DNA from: Patescibacteria group bacterium
GTDB taxonomy: Bacteria > Patescibacteriota > Patescibacteriia > UBA9934
Assembly (NCBI GenBank): GCA_018062825.1
Contig: JAGORL010000001.1
Location: 1 to 47,136 of the forward strand
DNA length: 47,136 nt
Direction of reading: 5' to 3'
Position 1 is the stretch's first letter; each line of letters begins with the position of its first letter. This document shows positions 16,615 to 25,520 of this stretch, one piece after another. The position numbers and the translations under genes are program-made. Below the pieces are notes generated by a model. That model was not told the DNA's origin. It was given only the letters and a program-made list of their open reading frames with translations, and did not search any database.

Positions 16615-16965
16615 ATGGAATTTGACCAGCAGTTCGTTGAATACATCGTTAAGAATCTCGTGAATAAGCCTGAAGAGGTCACCTCCGAGCGTAAGGTTGA
16701 TGATCAGGGTGTACTTATCACAGTACATACCGCACCAGATGATACCGGGTACGTTATTGGTAAGAGTGGCAAAACCGCTATTGCCATCCGCACGCTTCTT
16801 GCCACCCTTGGTGCCAAGAATAACGCGCGCATCAGCTTCCGCATCGATGCCCCAGAAAACGGCTCACGTCGCGCCCCTCGTGAAGAGGGAGCTGCGCCTA
16901 TGGCTGCTCCTGCGGCTCCAGAAGCACCAATGGATGACGCCACGGTCGACAGCCTTACATTCTAA
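16615..16965 (+). CDS. khpA: KH-domain RNA-binding protein, KhpA-like
   Basis: 116 residues. The first ~78 match the small KhpA/YlqC family: FVEYIVKNLVNKPEEV, then the KH loop GYVIGKSGKTAIAIRTLL (GxxG = GKSG). Unlike usual KhpA (~76-80 residues), it has a ~35-residue tail rich in Ala, Pro and charge (APREEGAAPMAAPAAPEAP). KhpA binds RNA, often with KhpB, and influences cell division or small-RNA function. Its place between rpsP and trmD is conserved in many bacteria. Confidence 0.88.
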   Translation: MEFDQQFVEYIVKNLVNKPEEVTSERKVDDQGVLITVHTAPDDTGYVIGKSGKTAIAIRTLLATLGAKNNARISFRIDAPENGSRRAPREEGAAPMAAPAAPEAPMDDATVDSLTF

Positions 16966-16966
16966 G

Positions 16967-17006
16967 GAAAAACATCCCTCCGCCAAAAAACGAGGGATGT
17001 TTTTTA
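16967..17006 (+). terminator. Terminator between khpA and trmD
   Basis: Stem AAAACATCCCTC/GAGGGATGTTTT with an 11-base loop, followed by T residues. A TATAAT at 17013-17018 just after it may be the trmD -10 box. Confidence 0.85.
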
Positions 17007-17057
17007 TCTGCGTATAATTGACGAGTTACCCGGTCGGAATTAAGCTCACCTGTTGCT

Positions 17058-17777
17058 ATGAATCGTTTTGATGTTATTACCATTTTTCCGGAAGTTATTT
17101 CGCCTTATGCCGAGGCATCAATTTTAGGTCGTGCGCAAAAAAAGAAGCTGATCAAAGTAACCGCTCATGATCTGCGCAGTTTTTCAAACGACAAACATAA
17201 AAAGGTAGATGACACCCCGTACGGTGGGGGAGCTGGCATGGTTATGTCCGTGCAGCCGTTTGATGCCGCTATTAAAAAAGTGCGCCGCCGCCGTTTGATT
17301 GGCAAACAGCCTTCGGTACGCGTCATTATGACGAGCGCTTCAGGTAAACGCTTTTCCCAGGAGGATGCTAAGCGTCTAGCTAAATACGATCAGGTCATTT
17401 TTCTATGTGGCCGCTATGAGGGTATTGATGGCCGTGTTGAAGAGTATATTGCGGATGAATCGCTTTCTATTGGCGACTACGTTCTAACAGGCGGCGAATT
17501 ACCCGCGCTCGTCATGATTGATGCTATTGCTCGCCAGGTTCCGGAAGTGCTGGGAAATAGCGAAACGCTGCATGAAGAATCTCATGATGTCGATGGGCAG
17601 TTAGAGTACCCTCAGTACACAAAGCCGGAGACATACAGCTTTAGCACAATCAGAGGCAAGAAAGAGGCGATTGAGGCCTCGGTGCCCGCGGTCTTACTTT
17701 CCGGAAATCATGCCGCCATTGCGAAGTGGAGAAAAGAAAAAATGAGGCAAGAAAACGTTAAAAAGCAGGAGGGATAA
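17058..17777 (+). CDS. trmD: tRNA (guanine37-N1)-methyltransferase
   Basis: 239 residues, the normal size. TrmD signatures: FDVITIFPE at the N-terminus, DDTPYGGGAGMVM (about 51-63), CGRYEGIDGRV (about 116-126) and SIGDYVLTGGELPALV (about 136-151), which form the SPOUT trefoil knot that binds SAM. It makes m1G37 in tRNAs reading CNN codons and prevents +1 frameshifting. The C-terminal domain (HEESHDVDGQLEYPQYTKP) is also typical. It is the last gene before the 16S rRNA. Confidence 0.97.
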   Translation: MNRFDVITIFPEVISPYAEASILGRAQKKKLIKVTAHDLRSFSNDKHKKVDDTPYGGGAGMVMSVQPFDAAIKKVRRRRLIGKQPSVRVIMTSASGKRFSQEDAKRLAKYDQVIFLCGRYEGIDGRVEEYIADESLSIGDYVLTGGELPALVMIDAIARQVPEVLGNSETLHEESHDVDGQLEYPQYTKPETYSFSTIRGKKEAIEASVPAVLLSGNHAAIAKWRKEKMRQENVKKQEG

Positions 17778-17874
17778 GGTTTAGGGATATCTTGTCAGCC
17801 TCAGTAAGGAGATGGGCATTTTTCGCTAATGACTGCGGGCATTTTTTCATCCCCAGTACACGAAGCCCTGATGC

Positions 17875-17901
17875 TTGACAGCTTTTCCACAGTTGTATAA
17901 A
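17875..17901 (+). promoter_or_regulatory. Likely 16S rRNA promoter
   Basis: TTGACA (17875-17880) and TATAAA (17896-17901), with a short 15-base spacer. It lies ~168 bases before the mature 16S 5' end. Confidence 0.5.
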
Positions 17902-17904
17902 CTG

Positions 17905-18068
17905 CCGCTCGTCGCTGAACTTCCTCCGGGAGGCCAGTGGGGAACATTCACAATTGAATGACAAGCCAAATAAACGTGCGTATCACATGATGACCAATTA
18001 TGTGATTGCAACGTCCCCCAATTGTCTCCTTTGAGAGACTGACAGAACTTCAAGCAATTGAAGTATAT
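17905..18068 (+). other. 16S rRNA leader with processing hairpins
   Basis: The leader contains GTCTC/GAGAC around CTTTGA (18024-18039 region) and a perfect CTTCAA-GCAA-TTGAAG hairpin with a GCAA tetraloop (18048-18063), directly before the mature 5' end. These are probably antitermination or RNase processing elements; no protein gene is seen in 17778-18068. Confidence 0.5.
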
Positions 18069-19567
<1,499 letters not shown>

Positions 19568-19706
19568 TAAAGGAATTTCCTTTTAGTCGAGTCTGTAGCA
19601 ATACAGAATGGGACGTTGCAATCACAAAGTTGGCCATTATTACAATGGCATGGATACTGCGTTTATAGGCAAAAATTAAAACTCCGGGTGAAACCGGATG
19701 TTTTTG
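19568..19706 (+). terminator. 16S rRNA trailer and terminator
   Basis: The trailer holds a palindrome AAAGGAATTTCCTTT, a CTGTA-GCAA-TACAG hairpin (19593-19606), a GCCATT/AATGGC hairpin (19633-19649), and a final TCCGG/CCGGA hairpin followed by TGTTTTTGTTTG (19681-19706). It indicates that the transcript ends here without 23S. Confidence 0.7.
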
Positions 19707-19748
19707 TTTGAAAAGTTGCGTTGAAACAATTTTGTATTCACACGGGTA

Positions 19749-19782
19749 ACAAAAAAGCGCTCCGTTTAAGGAGTGCTTTTTT
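19749..19782 (-). terminator. Terminator of the tRNA-Ile/tRNA-Phe transcript
   Basis: Minus-strand stem AAAGCACTCC/GGAGCGCTTT with a TTAAAC loop and a T-rich tail, immediately after the tRNA-Phe CCA. Confidence 0.85.
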
Positions 19783-19856
19783 GGTGCCGGGAGCCAGGAT
19801 CGAACTGGCGACACATGGTTCTTCAGACCATTGCTCTACCACTGAGCTACCCCGGC
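19782..19856 (-). tRNA. tRNA-Phe (anticodon GAA)
   Basis: Minus strand: acceptor GCCGGGG/TCCCGGC, D arm GCTC-GAGC, anticodon stem ATGGT/ACCAT with loop CTGAAGA, T arm GCCAG-TTCGATC-CTGGC, encoded CCA. Its 5' end is two bases from inverted-repeat element 1. Confidence 0.95.
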
Positions 19857-19858
19857 GT

Positions 19859-19984
19859 ATAAAACCTACCCAAGTTTGTCCATCTTCGGCGTCGCCTCCT
19901 ATGGGCGTCGTCAACGTACTTATTCAGTACGTCTCCTCCGTCCTCGTCGGCTCCTTGAATCTGAACAAACTTAGTAGGTTTTAT
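19859..19984 (-). repeat. Inverted-repeat element 1 in the tRNA spacer
   Basis: A 126-bp element bounded by perfect 11-bp inverted ends (ATAAAACCTAC at 19859-19869, GTAGGTTTTAT at 19974-19984), continued inward by AGTTTGT/ACAAACT. At the centre is a perfect hairpin ACGTACT/AGTACGT (19914-19920 with 19926-19932). Read on the minus strand, its core (CCGACGAGG, GACGTACTGAATAAGTACG, TTGA, GGCGACGCC) resembles element 2. It fills the gap between tRNA-Phe and element 2. Function unknown. Confidence 0.75.
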
Positions 19985-20010
19985 TGCACAGTGATACGGT
20001 CATCGGAGAA

Positions 20011-20133
20011 GATTCTTCATAAAATAGTCACTGGCTAGGAGTTCGCCGAGCACGAGCCGAAGCGTACTGACAAAAGTACGGTGAGGCTCGCGCGCAGGCG
20101 ACAACAACGCCAGGGGGTATTTTATGAAGAATC
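20011..20133. repeat. Inverted-repeat element 2 in the tRNA spacer
   Basis: A 123-bp element bounded by perfect 16-bp inverted ends (GATTCTTCATAAAATA at 20011-20026, its reverse complement at 20118-20133). The centre has CGTACT/AGTACG (20063-20068 with 20075-20080), flanked by GAGCACGAGCC and GGCTCG arms. It shares the core pattern CGTACTGA-N-AAGTACG-GTGA with element 1, but its terminal sequences are unrelated, so the ends covary as stems rather than being a fixed transposon end. It lies six bases from the tRNA-Ile 3' end. Confidence 0.8.
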
Positions 20134-20138
20134 TTGCA

Positions 20139-20215
20139 TGGTGGGCGTGCCTGGACTCGAACCAGGGACCTCAGTCTTATCAGGACTGCGCTCTAACCAC
20201 CTGAGCTACACGCCC
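20139..20215 (-). tRNA. tRNA-Ile (anticodon GAT)
   Basis: Minus strand: acceptor GGGCGTG/CACGCCC, anticodon stem CAGTC/GACTG with loop CTGATAA, T arm CCTGG-TTCGAGT-CCAGG, encoded CCA. It is probably cotranscribed with tRNA-Phe through the two spacer elements, since no terminator other than those elements lies between. Confidence 0.95.
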
Positions 20216-20304
20216 GCACAATAGAAACAAGTAAAGCGTGGCTATAGTACGTTTTCCACAAAAGAGCGTCAAGCTAGGAAGTGGCTATACTAAGCACGAT
20301 AGAT

Positions 20305-20310
20305 TATACT
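20305..20310 (+). promoter_or_regulatory. -10 box of the 20319 gene
   Basis: TATACT ends eight bases before the ATG, giving a predicted leaderless mRNA. A second TATACT lies 20 bases upstream. No clear -35. Confidence 0.45.
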
Positions 20311-20318
20311 CGACAGGT

Positions 20319-21452
20319 ATGAAAAAGATCGTTATTTCAAGCCTCTTAGGAGTCCTTATAATCGCAGGTGCTCCGTTAGGGGTGCTGGCCGCAGATAGCA
20401 TGCTCTATGCGCAGGAAGTGGTAGCTAAGGCTCCGCTTAACATTCTTTCACCGGAGCGTGCTCTTGGGGCACCAGATGGCGCGTATGCGGACTTCCTAGA
20501 TAAAGACGCCTATGCTATTTATGATTTTGGCGCAGAAACAAATACTGCAGTAACCCTGCATATTGTCATCCGTGATCTTGGCGCTGGTGCACGGCTCTCA
20601 TTTCTTGATGAAAGCATGGTAGAGGTGGTTTCATCGTCCACCGTTTTTCCTCTTGGAGCAACGCAGGTAGTTGTTGATTATCAAGGTGAAGATAGCTACC
20701 GATTTATCAAAGTAACATCTCCCGAGGAAGAAGAATGGCGACTGGATGCTATTGCGTTGTCAGGCATGGTTGATCAAGGAGGGGATGAGGCGCCGGGTGA
20801 TCTTGATGAAGATGGCATCGTAACTGAAGAAGAAGCTGATGTTGAGTCACGGATCCCATACGGAGACGCTGATTCCATGGCTGGTGCCCTTGTAAAAAGC
20901 GGCAATAGCAGCGCAGTGTACTTCATTGGCGAGGATGGTAAGCGTCACGCTTTTCCGATCGGCGGCATCTTTACGTCATGGGACTATTCATTTGACGATG
21001 TCATTACTATCTCTGCAGAGCAGATGGCGTCCTACATGATCGGTAAGAACGTCACGGTTCGCCCTGGTACCTGGCTCGTAAAGCTCCAGACCGACCCAAA
21101 GACGTACGCTGTGGAGCCTGGAGGGGTCTTGCGCTGGGTACAGACCGAGGCGCATGCTCGTGATCTTTTTGGTGACGATTGGAATAAACAGATCTTTGAT
21201 GTCTCAGATGCCTTTTGGCGCAACTACACGCTTGGCGAGCCGCTTGAGGCTGGTGAGGTGCCTGCAGGTATGTGGATCACAGACAGCGTAGCTACGTTTG
21301 TGACCGAGGTTTCAGGTGCTCGTCGCTTGAGTGTCGCAGAGCAGCGGGCGCTTCGTATTAGTGACAAGTTCGTTCACGAACGCTCAATTACTTCTGAGAT
21401 TTCGCGCCCACTTGATGACGCAGATCTACATGATGACATTCACCCTTTCTAG
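20319..21452 (+). CDS. Secreted surface protein with CPR-type repeat domain
   Basis: Start ATG 20319 (MKKIVISSLLGVLIIAGAPLGVLAA, a signal peptide), 377 residues; the 20238 start would hide the signal. About 25-150 form a discoidin-like beta domain (ILSPERALGAPDGAYADFL...WRLDAIALSG). An Asp/Glu-rich stretch (about 155-180, DLDEDGIVTEEEADVE) may bind Ca. About 195-320 carry a pattern common in Patescibacteria surface proteins: SAVYFIGEDGKRHAFPI, VTVRPGTWLVKLQTDPKTYAVEPGGVLRWV, FDVSDAFWRNYTLG. Probably an exported adhesin or wall-associated protein; function unknown. Transcribed with the following small gene. Confidence 0.8.
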   Translation: MKKIVISSLLGVLIIAGAPLGVLAADSMLYAQEVVAKAPLNILSPERALGAPDGAYADFLDKDAYAIYDFGAETNTAVTLHIVIRDLGAGARLSFLDESMVEVVSSSTVFPLGATQVVVDYQGEDSYRFIKVTSPEEEEWRLDAIALSGMVDQGGDEAPGDLDEDGIVTEEEADVESRIPYGDADSMAGALVKSGNSSAVYFIGEDGKRHAFPIGGIFTSWDYSFDDVITISAEQMASYMIGKNVTVRPGTWLVKLQTDPKTYAVEPGGVLRWVQTEAHARDLFGDDWNKQIFDVSDAFWRNYTLGEPLEAGEVPAGMWITDSVATFVTEVSGARRLSVAEQRALRISDKFVHERSITSEISRPLDDADLHDDIHPF

Positions 21453-21473
21453 AGGGAGTTGATCGTTGACGCT

Positions 21474-21713
21474 ATGAATAAAGAAACAAAAGTCGAACGT
21501 ATGAATGGTGATAACGACTCATTCATTGCACGTTCGCACGCTTGGCTTCTCGCTCGCCCCTGGTGGCAGCTTGTCGCGATATTTATCATGGCCCTCATGA
21601 TGGCGGCGTTTGATACGGTGATTCTTGATTGGGTACCGTTTGTTGACGAAGCGTTCTTATACGCGGCGGTGATCTTTATCGGTCGTGCGGTCTTTGAGAA
21701 GGCGACCAAGTAA
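21474..21713 (+). CDS. Small membrane protein, unknown
   Basis: Start taken as ATG 21474 (a TTG at 21459 is possible but sits on the GAGGGAG site); 79 residues. A hydrophilic N-terminus (~25), then WWQLVAIFIMALMMAAFDTVIL and VDEAFLYAAVIFIGRAVF as one or two membrane helices. No family recognised. It lies 21 bases behind the surface-protein gene and ahead of a shared terminator. Confidence 0.65.
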   Translation: MNKETKVERMNGDNDSFIARSHAWLLARPWWQLVAIFIMALMMAAFDTVILDWVPFVDEAFLYAAVIFIGRAVFEKATK

Positions 21714-21714
21714 G

Positions 21715-21741
21715 AAAGCCCCCGCGAAAGCGGGGGTTTAG
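21715..21741 (+). terminator. Terminator after the small membrane protein
   Basis: Stem CCCCCGC/GCGGGGG with a GAAA tetraloop (21719-21736). The T tract is short (TTTAG). Confidence 0.7.
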
Positions 21742-21786
21742 ATTCAGTTGACCAAACGATAAAAGCCAAGTAACCTATACCCGCAT

Positions 21787-21864
21787 CGGGCTGTAGCTCA
21801 GTAGGCTTAGAGCGGCTGGTTTGGGACCAGCAGGCCGCAGGTTCGAGCCCTGTCAGCCCGACCA
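21787..21864 (+). tRNA. tRNA-Pro (anticodon TGG)
   Basis: Acceptor CGGGCTG/CAGCCCG, D arm GCTC-GAGC, anticodon stem GCTGG/CCAGC with loop TTTGGGA, T arm GCAGG-TTCGAGC-CCTGT, encoded CCA. Confidence 0.95.
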
Positions 21865-21865
21865 T

Positions 21866-21935
21866 AAAAACCTCTTCATTTTCGCTCCAGCGTCATAATA
21901 GCGTCGTTGGAACAAAAGCGAAGAGGTTTTTTTGT
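21866..21935 (+). terminator. Long hairpin terminator after tRNA-Pro
   Basis: Outer stem AAACCTCTTC/GAAGAGGTTT with an inner TCCAGCG/CGTTGGA stem, followed by TTTTTTG. It immediately precedes the rnhB -10 box. Confidence 0.75.
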
Positions 21936-21947
21936 TAAACTTTTACT

Positions 21948-22580
21948 ATGATTCTTCCGACAACGCACCAAGAAAGACAGGCTTTTCCAAGGTGGTGTTT
22001 TGGCGTTGATGAAGTGGGTCGTGGTTGCTTAGCTGGACCCGTTGTAGCAGCGGCTGTTGCCTTTGATTGGTCAAAAAATATTGAAGCAGAGGCTAAGTCG
22101 GCCGGTATCGTTATTGCGGACAGTAAAAAACTATCAGCTGCACGTCGTAAAGAGGCTGTGAATTTTATCAAGAACTCAGGAGCAAGAATCGCGATAAGTT
22201 CACGAGCCGCGGATGTCATTGATGAGATCAACATTCTCCAGGCGGCGTTAGCTTCAATGAAAGATGCAGTAGCTGAGGCCTCGCAGGGTCTCGAAGACTT
22301 TATAGTACTCGTCGACGGCAACCAGCCCCTGAAGGAAGTTGCATACGAGCAGGAAACAATTACCGGTGGCGACGCTAAAGTATTTTCTATCGCTGCCGCG
22401 TCAATTATCGCCAAAGAGTATCGAGATGAGCTCATGCGCAAAGCACATGAAGAATATCCCGAGTATCATTTCATAAAGAACGTGGGTTACGGCACGAAAG
22501 TACACCGCGACGCCCTCATAAAGTTCGGGCCAACGCCATTGCATCGCCGCTCATTTTTAAGCAAGATACTAAGCGTATGA
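21948..22580 (+). CDS. rnhB: Ribonuclease HII
   Basis: 210 residues. Motif I GVDEVGRGCLAGPVVAAAVAF (about 19-39) supplies the first catalytic Asp-Glu pair; IADSKKLSAARR, then VLVDGNQPL (Asp, about 126) and SIAAASIIAKEYRDELM (about 146-162) complete the active site. It removes ribonucleotides and RNA primers from DNA. A TAAACT box (21936-21941) ends six bases before the ATG, so the mRNA is probably leaderless. Its TGA stop overlaps the murI ATG (ATGA). Confidence 0.95.
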   Translation: MILPTTHQERQAFPRWCFGVDEVGRGCLAGPVVAAAVAFDWSKNIEAEAKSAGIVIADSKKLSAARRKEAVNFIKNSGARIAISSRAADVIDEINILQAALASMKDAVAEASQGLEDFIVLVDGNQPLKEVAYEQETITGGDAKVFSIAAASIIAKEYRDELMRKAHEEYPEYHFIKNVGYGTKVHRDALIKFGPTPLHRRSFLSKILSV

Positions 22581-23392
22581 TCGGCTTCTTTGATTCTGGA
22601 TTAGGCGGATTAGCGATTTGGAAAGCAGTACACGAACGGTTGCCAGAATTGGGCACTCTGTATTTTGGCGATCAAGCGAATAGTCCATACGGCATACGTT
22701 CGCAAGAAGAAATTATCGCCTTAACAAAGGCGGGCGTTGATCGATTGTTTCAAGAAGGTGCGGTGATCGTTATTTTAGCCTGCAATACCGCGTCAGCCGC
22801 CGCTTTACGATCATTGCAGAAGGATTGGCTTCCATTTGCCTGGCCTGATCGCCGAATTCTTGGAGTGCTCGCTCCAACGGTAGAGGCGGTTACTGGCCAG
22901 TCCTGGGCTAATGAAGCACCGATGTCAAAAGAAGTGGGTTCAGTTGCAGTCTTTGCTACTCCAGCCACGATCGCGTCCGGCGCCTATGTGCGAGAAATTC
23001 AAAAACGGGCCCCGGGTCTAAGTGTTACTGGCGTAGCTTGTCCAAATCTTGTCCCGCTTATTGAGTCAGGCGCGCCGCAAGAAGAGCTACAACAAGAAGT
23101 GATGCGCTACGCAAAAGAAGCGGGAGAGGTCGATACGGCAATTCTAGGTTGCACACATTATGCCCTCATAGCGAGCGCTTTTAAGAAGGCTCTGCCGGAA
23201 AGTATTGTGATCGATCAAGGTCAAGCGGTTGCGGAGAGCTTAGAAAAATACCTCAAGCATCACCCTGAGTTGCAAGAAAGGATTTTGACAGCCACATATC
23301 GTTTTGCAACAAGCGGCTCACCGGTGATTGTCGAGCCACTTGCAAAGCGTTTTGCGGGAATTGAAGGCGCATCCTGGGAGTGTTGGCAGTAG
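22577..23392 (+). CDS. murI: Glutamate racemase
   Basis: 271 residues. IGFFDSGLGGLAIW at the N-terminus holds the catalytic Asp and Ser; the two catalytic Cys are in ACNTASA (about 69) and GCTHYAL (about 193). It makes D-glutamate for peptidoglycan, so the organism probably builds a cell wall. Translationally coupled to rnhB by a 4-base overlap. Confidence 0.95.
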   Translation: MIGFFDSGLGGLAIWKAVHERLPELGTLYFGDQANSPYGIRSQEEIIALTKAGVDRLFQEGAVIVILACNTASAAALRSLQKDWLPFAWPDRRILGVLAPTVEAVTGQSWANEAPMSKEVGSVAVFATPATIASGAYVREIQKRAPGLSVTGVACPNLVPLIESGAPQEELQQEVMRYAKEAGEVDTAILGCTHYALIASAFKKALPESIVIDQGQAVAESLEKYLKHHPELQERILTATYRFATSGSPVIVEPLAKRFAGIEGASWECWQ

Positions 23393-23419
23393 TGGCGAAA
23401 CCGGAGCATTTCCGCTAGG

Positions 23420-24820
23420 ATGGGGCTCATGCTAAGCCTGCGAGAAACCCTAGAAAAAGCCTCAGAAACCTCGGTGAAATTCACCGCTCCTCTTGGATTA
23501 CGTGAGGATGTAGTACGCAAGATTTCTGAAGCTAAAAATGAACCGAGCTGGATGAGAGAGCGTCGCTTGCAGGCCTTAAAGCTTTTTAATACGACGTCGC
23601 TTCCCACATGGGGGCCATCGCTTGAAAGGCTCGATCTAGCAAAGATCGCTTTTTTCGTTCAGCCAAATACTACGGAAAGTAGATCATGGGATGACGTCCC
23701 GCAAGATATTCGGGACACTTTTGAAAAGCTTGGCATTCCAGAGGCAGAGCGCGCAGCGCTCGGGGGAGTAGGCGCTCAGTTTGATTCCGACATGGTGTAT
23801 CACAATTTGAAACAAGAGCTTGCCGATCGTGGTGTTATTTTTGAGAACATGGATGTTGCCCTCATAAAGCACGAAAGCTTGGTGCGGGATTATTTCATGA
23901 CGCGTTGCGTGCCGCCCCACGATCACCCATTTGCCATGCTGCATGCCGCTGTTTGGAGTGGGGGAACCTTTATCTATGTACCAAAAGGGGTGACGGTTGA
24001 AATTCCACTGCAAGCGTATTTCCGCATGAATGCTAAAGGCGGTGGTCAGTTTGAGCACACGCTCATTATTGCTGACGAAGGAAGCGATGTGCATTACATC
24101 GAAGGCTGCTCTGCTCCGAAATACGACGAAGCCGCGCTTCATGCCGGATGCGTGGAGATCTTTGTAAAAAAGGGCGCACGTGTTCGTTATTCAAGTGTTG
24201 AGAACTGGAGTAAGAATACGTTTAACCTCAACACTAAGCGTGCCATCGTTGAGCAAGACGGCACGATTGAGTGGTTGAACGGAAATCTTGGTAGCGGAAC
24301 GACTATGCTCTATCCAATGAGTATTTTAATTGGGGATCGCGCCAAGAGCGATTATTTAGGCATTGCTTTTGCAGGTGACGATCAGGTGCAAGATACTGGG
24401 CACAAGATCGCCATCGTCGGCAAAGATTGCGCGGCAACGGTGCGATCAAAAAGCGTGAGTGCCGGTAGTGGCTCCTCGGTGTATCGCGGTTTAGTAAGTA
24501 TCCCCGCAGCTGGCGAGCGAGCGTCAGTACGCGTGCAGTGTGATGCACTGCTTTTAGATGATGGATCAGTGTCGGACACGATTCCGGTTATGGATATTAG
24601 CGCACAAGATACAATCATTGCTCATGAGGCAACGGTTGGTCGTTTAAGTGATGAACACATGCGTTATTTAGCGGCTCGTGGCTTGTCGCCACAGGCTGCA
24701 GTCCGTGCGATGGTTGCAGGTTTTTTTGATCCCGTTGTGCAGGCGCTACCACTTGAGTACGCCATTGAACTTGTTCGCTTGATTGAGATTGAGCTTGAGC
24801 GCCACGAATCATATGGCTAA
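23420..24820 (+). CDS. sufB: Fe-S cluster scaffold SufB
   Basis: 466 residues, normal for SufB. Recognisable blocks: LGIPEAERAALGGVGAQFDSDMVYH, HAAVWSGGTFIYVPKGV (about 173-189), GGGQFEHTLIIADEGS (about 204-219), YSSVENWSKNTFNL, and the C-terminal HEATVGRLSDEHMRYLAARGL. The Cys in RVQCDALL corresponds, by my alignment from memory, to the essential Cys405 of E. coli SufB. First gene of sufBDSUC. The ATG at 23429 is an equally possible start. Confidence 0.95.
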   Translation: MGLMLSLRETLEKASETSVKFTAPLGLREDVVRKISEAKNEPSWMRERRLQALKLFNTTSLPTWGPSLERLDLAKIAFFVQPNTTESRSWDDVPQDIRDTFEKLGIPEAERAALGGVGAQFDSDMVYHNLKQELADRGVIFENMDVALIKHESLVRDYFMTRCVPPHDHPFAMLHAAVWSGGTFIYVPKGVTVEIPLQAYFRMNAKGGGQFEHTLIIADEGSDVHYIEGCSAPKYDEAALHAGCVEIFVKKGARVRYSSVENWSKNTFNLNTKRAIVEQDGTIEWLNGNLGSGTTMLYPMSILIGDRAKSDYLGIAFAGDDQVQDTGHKIAIVGKDCAATVRSKSVSAGSGSSVYRGLVSIPAAGERASVRVQCDALLLDDGSVSDTIPVMDISAQDTIIAHEATVGRLSDEHMRYLAARGLSPQAAVRAMVAGFFDPVVQALPLEYAIELVRLIEIELERHESYG

Positions 24821-25520
24821 GAATCCTGGAAGAATAATGCCATTGTCAGAAGTCTTGCCTGTAAATGAGCCAAGCATCGCATCGACGCTCACGTCGCAAG
24901 AGCTGTATGCTGCGCCCGATGAGGTTGCATCACACGTCTTTACGCTTGATGACGCTCCTTCTGGAATCTACGAATTGAATGTTAGCGCCGCTCGCAAGGG
25001 TCGGTTATCGATTACCATCATTGGTTCAGTTGCCCCATCCGCAAAGATTGAAATTGTTATGCGTGTAAGCGGTGAAGGGGAGATAGCGATTGATCGAACA
25101 CTAAAATGTATCGCAGAAAAGGCAGCGTACACCATGACAACCGTGGGTATTCTTGAGCAAAACGCGAAAGTGCACGTAAGCGATGTCCTGCGCGTTATAG
25201 AAGATAGAGCAACGGTAGTGGTGCGGTCACGTTTAGTGTTCAAGGATGAGGCGAGTGGCGATGTTCGCGCATACATGCGCATTGCAAAGGCGTCGAAGGG
25301 CATTACCGCAAAAGAAGACTTACGCGCGCTCATGCTTGGAAATGGTAATCGCGTGCAGTGTATTCCCGAGCTTCGTGTAGAGACAAAGGACTGTACCGCT
25401 ACCCACGCAAGTACGCTTGCTCGGCCGGAAGCAAGGCAAGTGCAGTACCTCGCAGCGCACGGCTTTACGAAGTCACAAGCCGAGGCGTACATTGCCGAGG
25501 CTTTCACGCAATCAGTATGA
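24813..25520 (+). CDS. sufD: SufD-like Fe-S scaffold partner, short form
   Basis: 235 residues from ATG 24813, which overlaps the sufB stop; ATG 24837 with GGAAG upstream would give 227. Typical SufD has ~400, so most of the N-terminal half is missing and mainly the beta-helix core remains. The end (KDCTATHASTLARPEARQVQYLAAHGF) aligns with the SufB/SufD C-terminal motif, with His where E. coli SufD has the functional CSHGATVG His. It should form the SufBC2D scaffold with sufB and sufC. It overlaps sufS by 4 bases. Confidence 0.85.
   Translation: MAKNPGRIMPLSEVLPVNEPSIASTLTSQELYAAPDEVASHVFTLDDAPSGIYELNVSAARKGRLSITIIGSVAPSAKIEIVMRVSGEGEIAIDRTLKCIAEKAAYTMTTVGILEQNAKVHVSDVLRVIEDRATVVVRSRLVFKDEASGDVRAYMRIAKASKGITAKEDLRALMLGNGNRVQCIPELRVETKDCTATHASTLARPEARQVQYLAAHGFTKSQAEAYIAEAFTQSV

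Noticed and set aside
17778-17870. Paired GGGCATTTTT segments after trmD as a terminator
   Set aside because: The two copies are direct, not inverted, repeats, so they do not form a hairpin.
19721-20038. Open frame crossing tRNA-Phe and inverted-repeat element 1
   Set aside because: It spans a tRNA on the other strand and structured repeats; not a protein gene.
19859-20133. Spacer elements as an insertion sequence, integron attC site or CRISPR
   Set aside because: No transposase, no conserved ends between copies, no evenly spaced repeats and no attC core; they are therefore reported as an unknown structured element.
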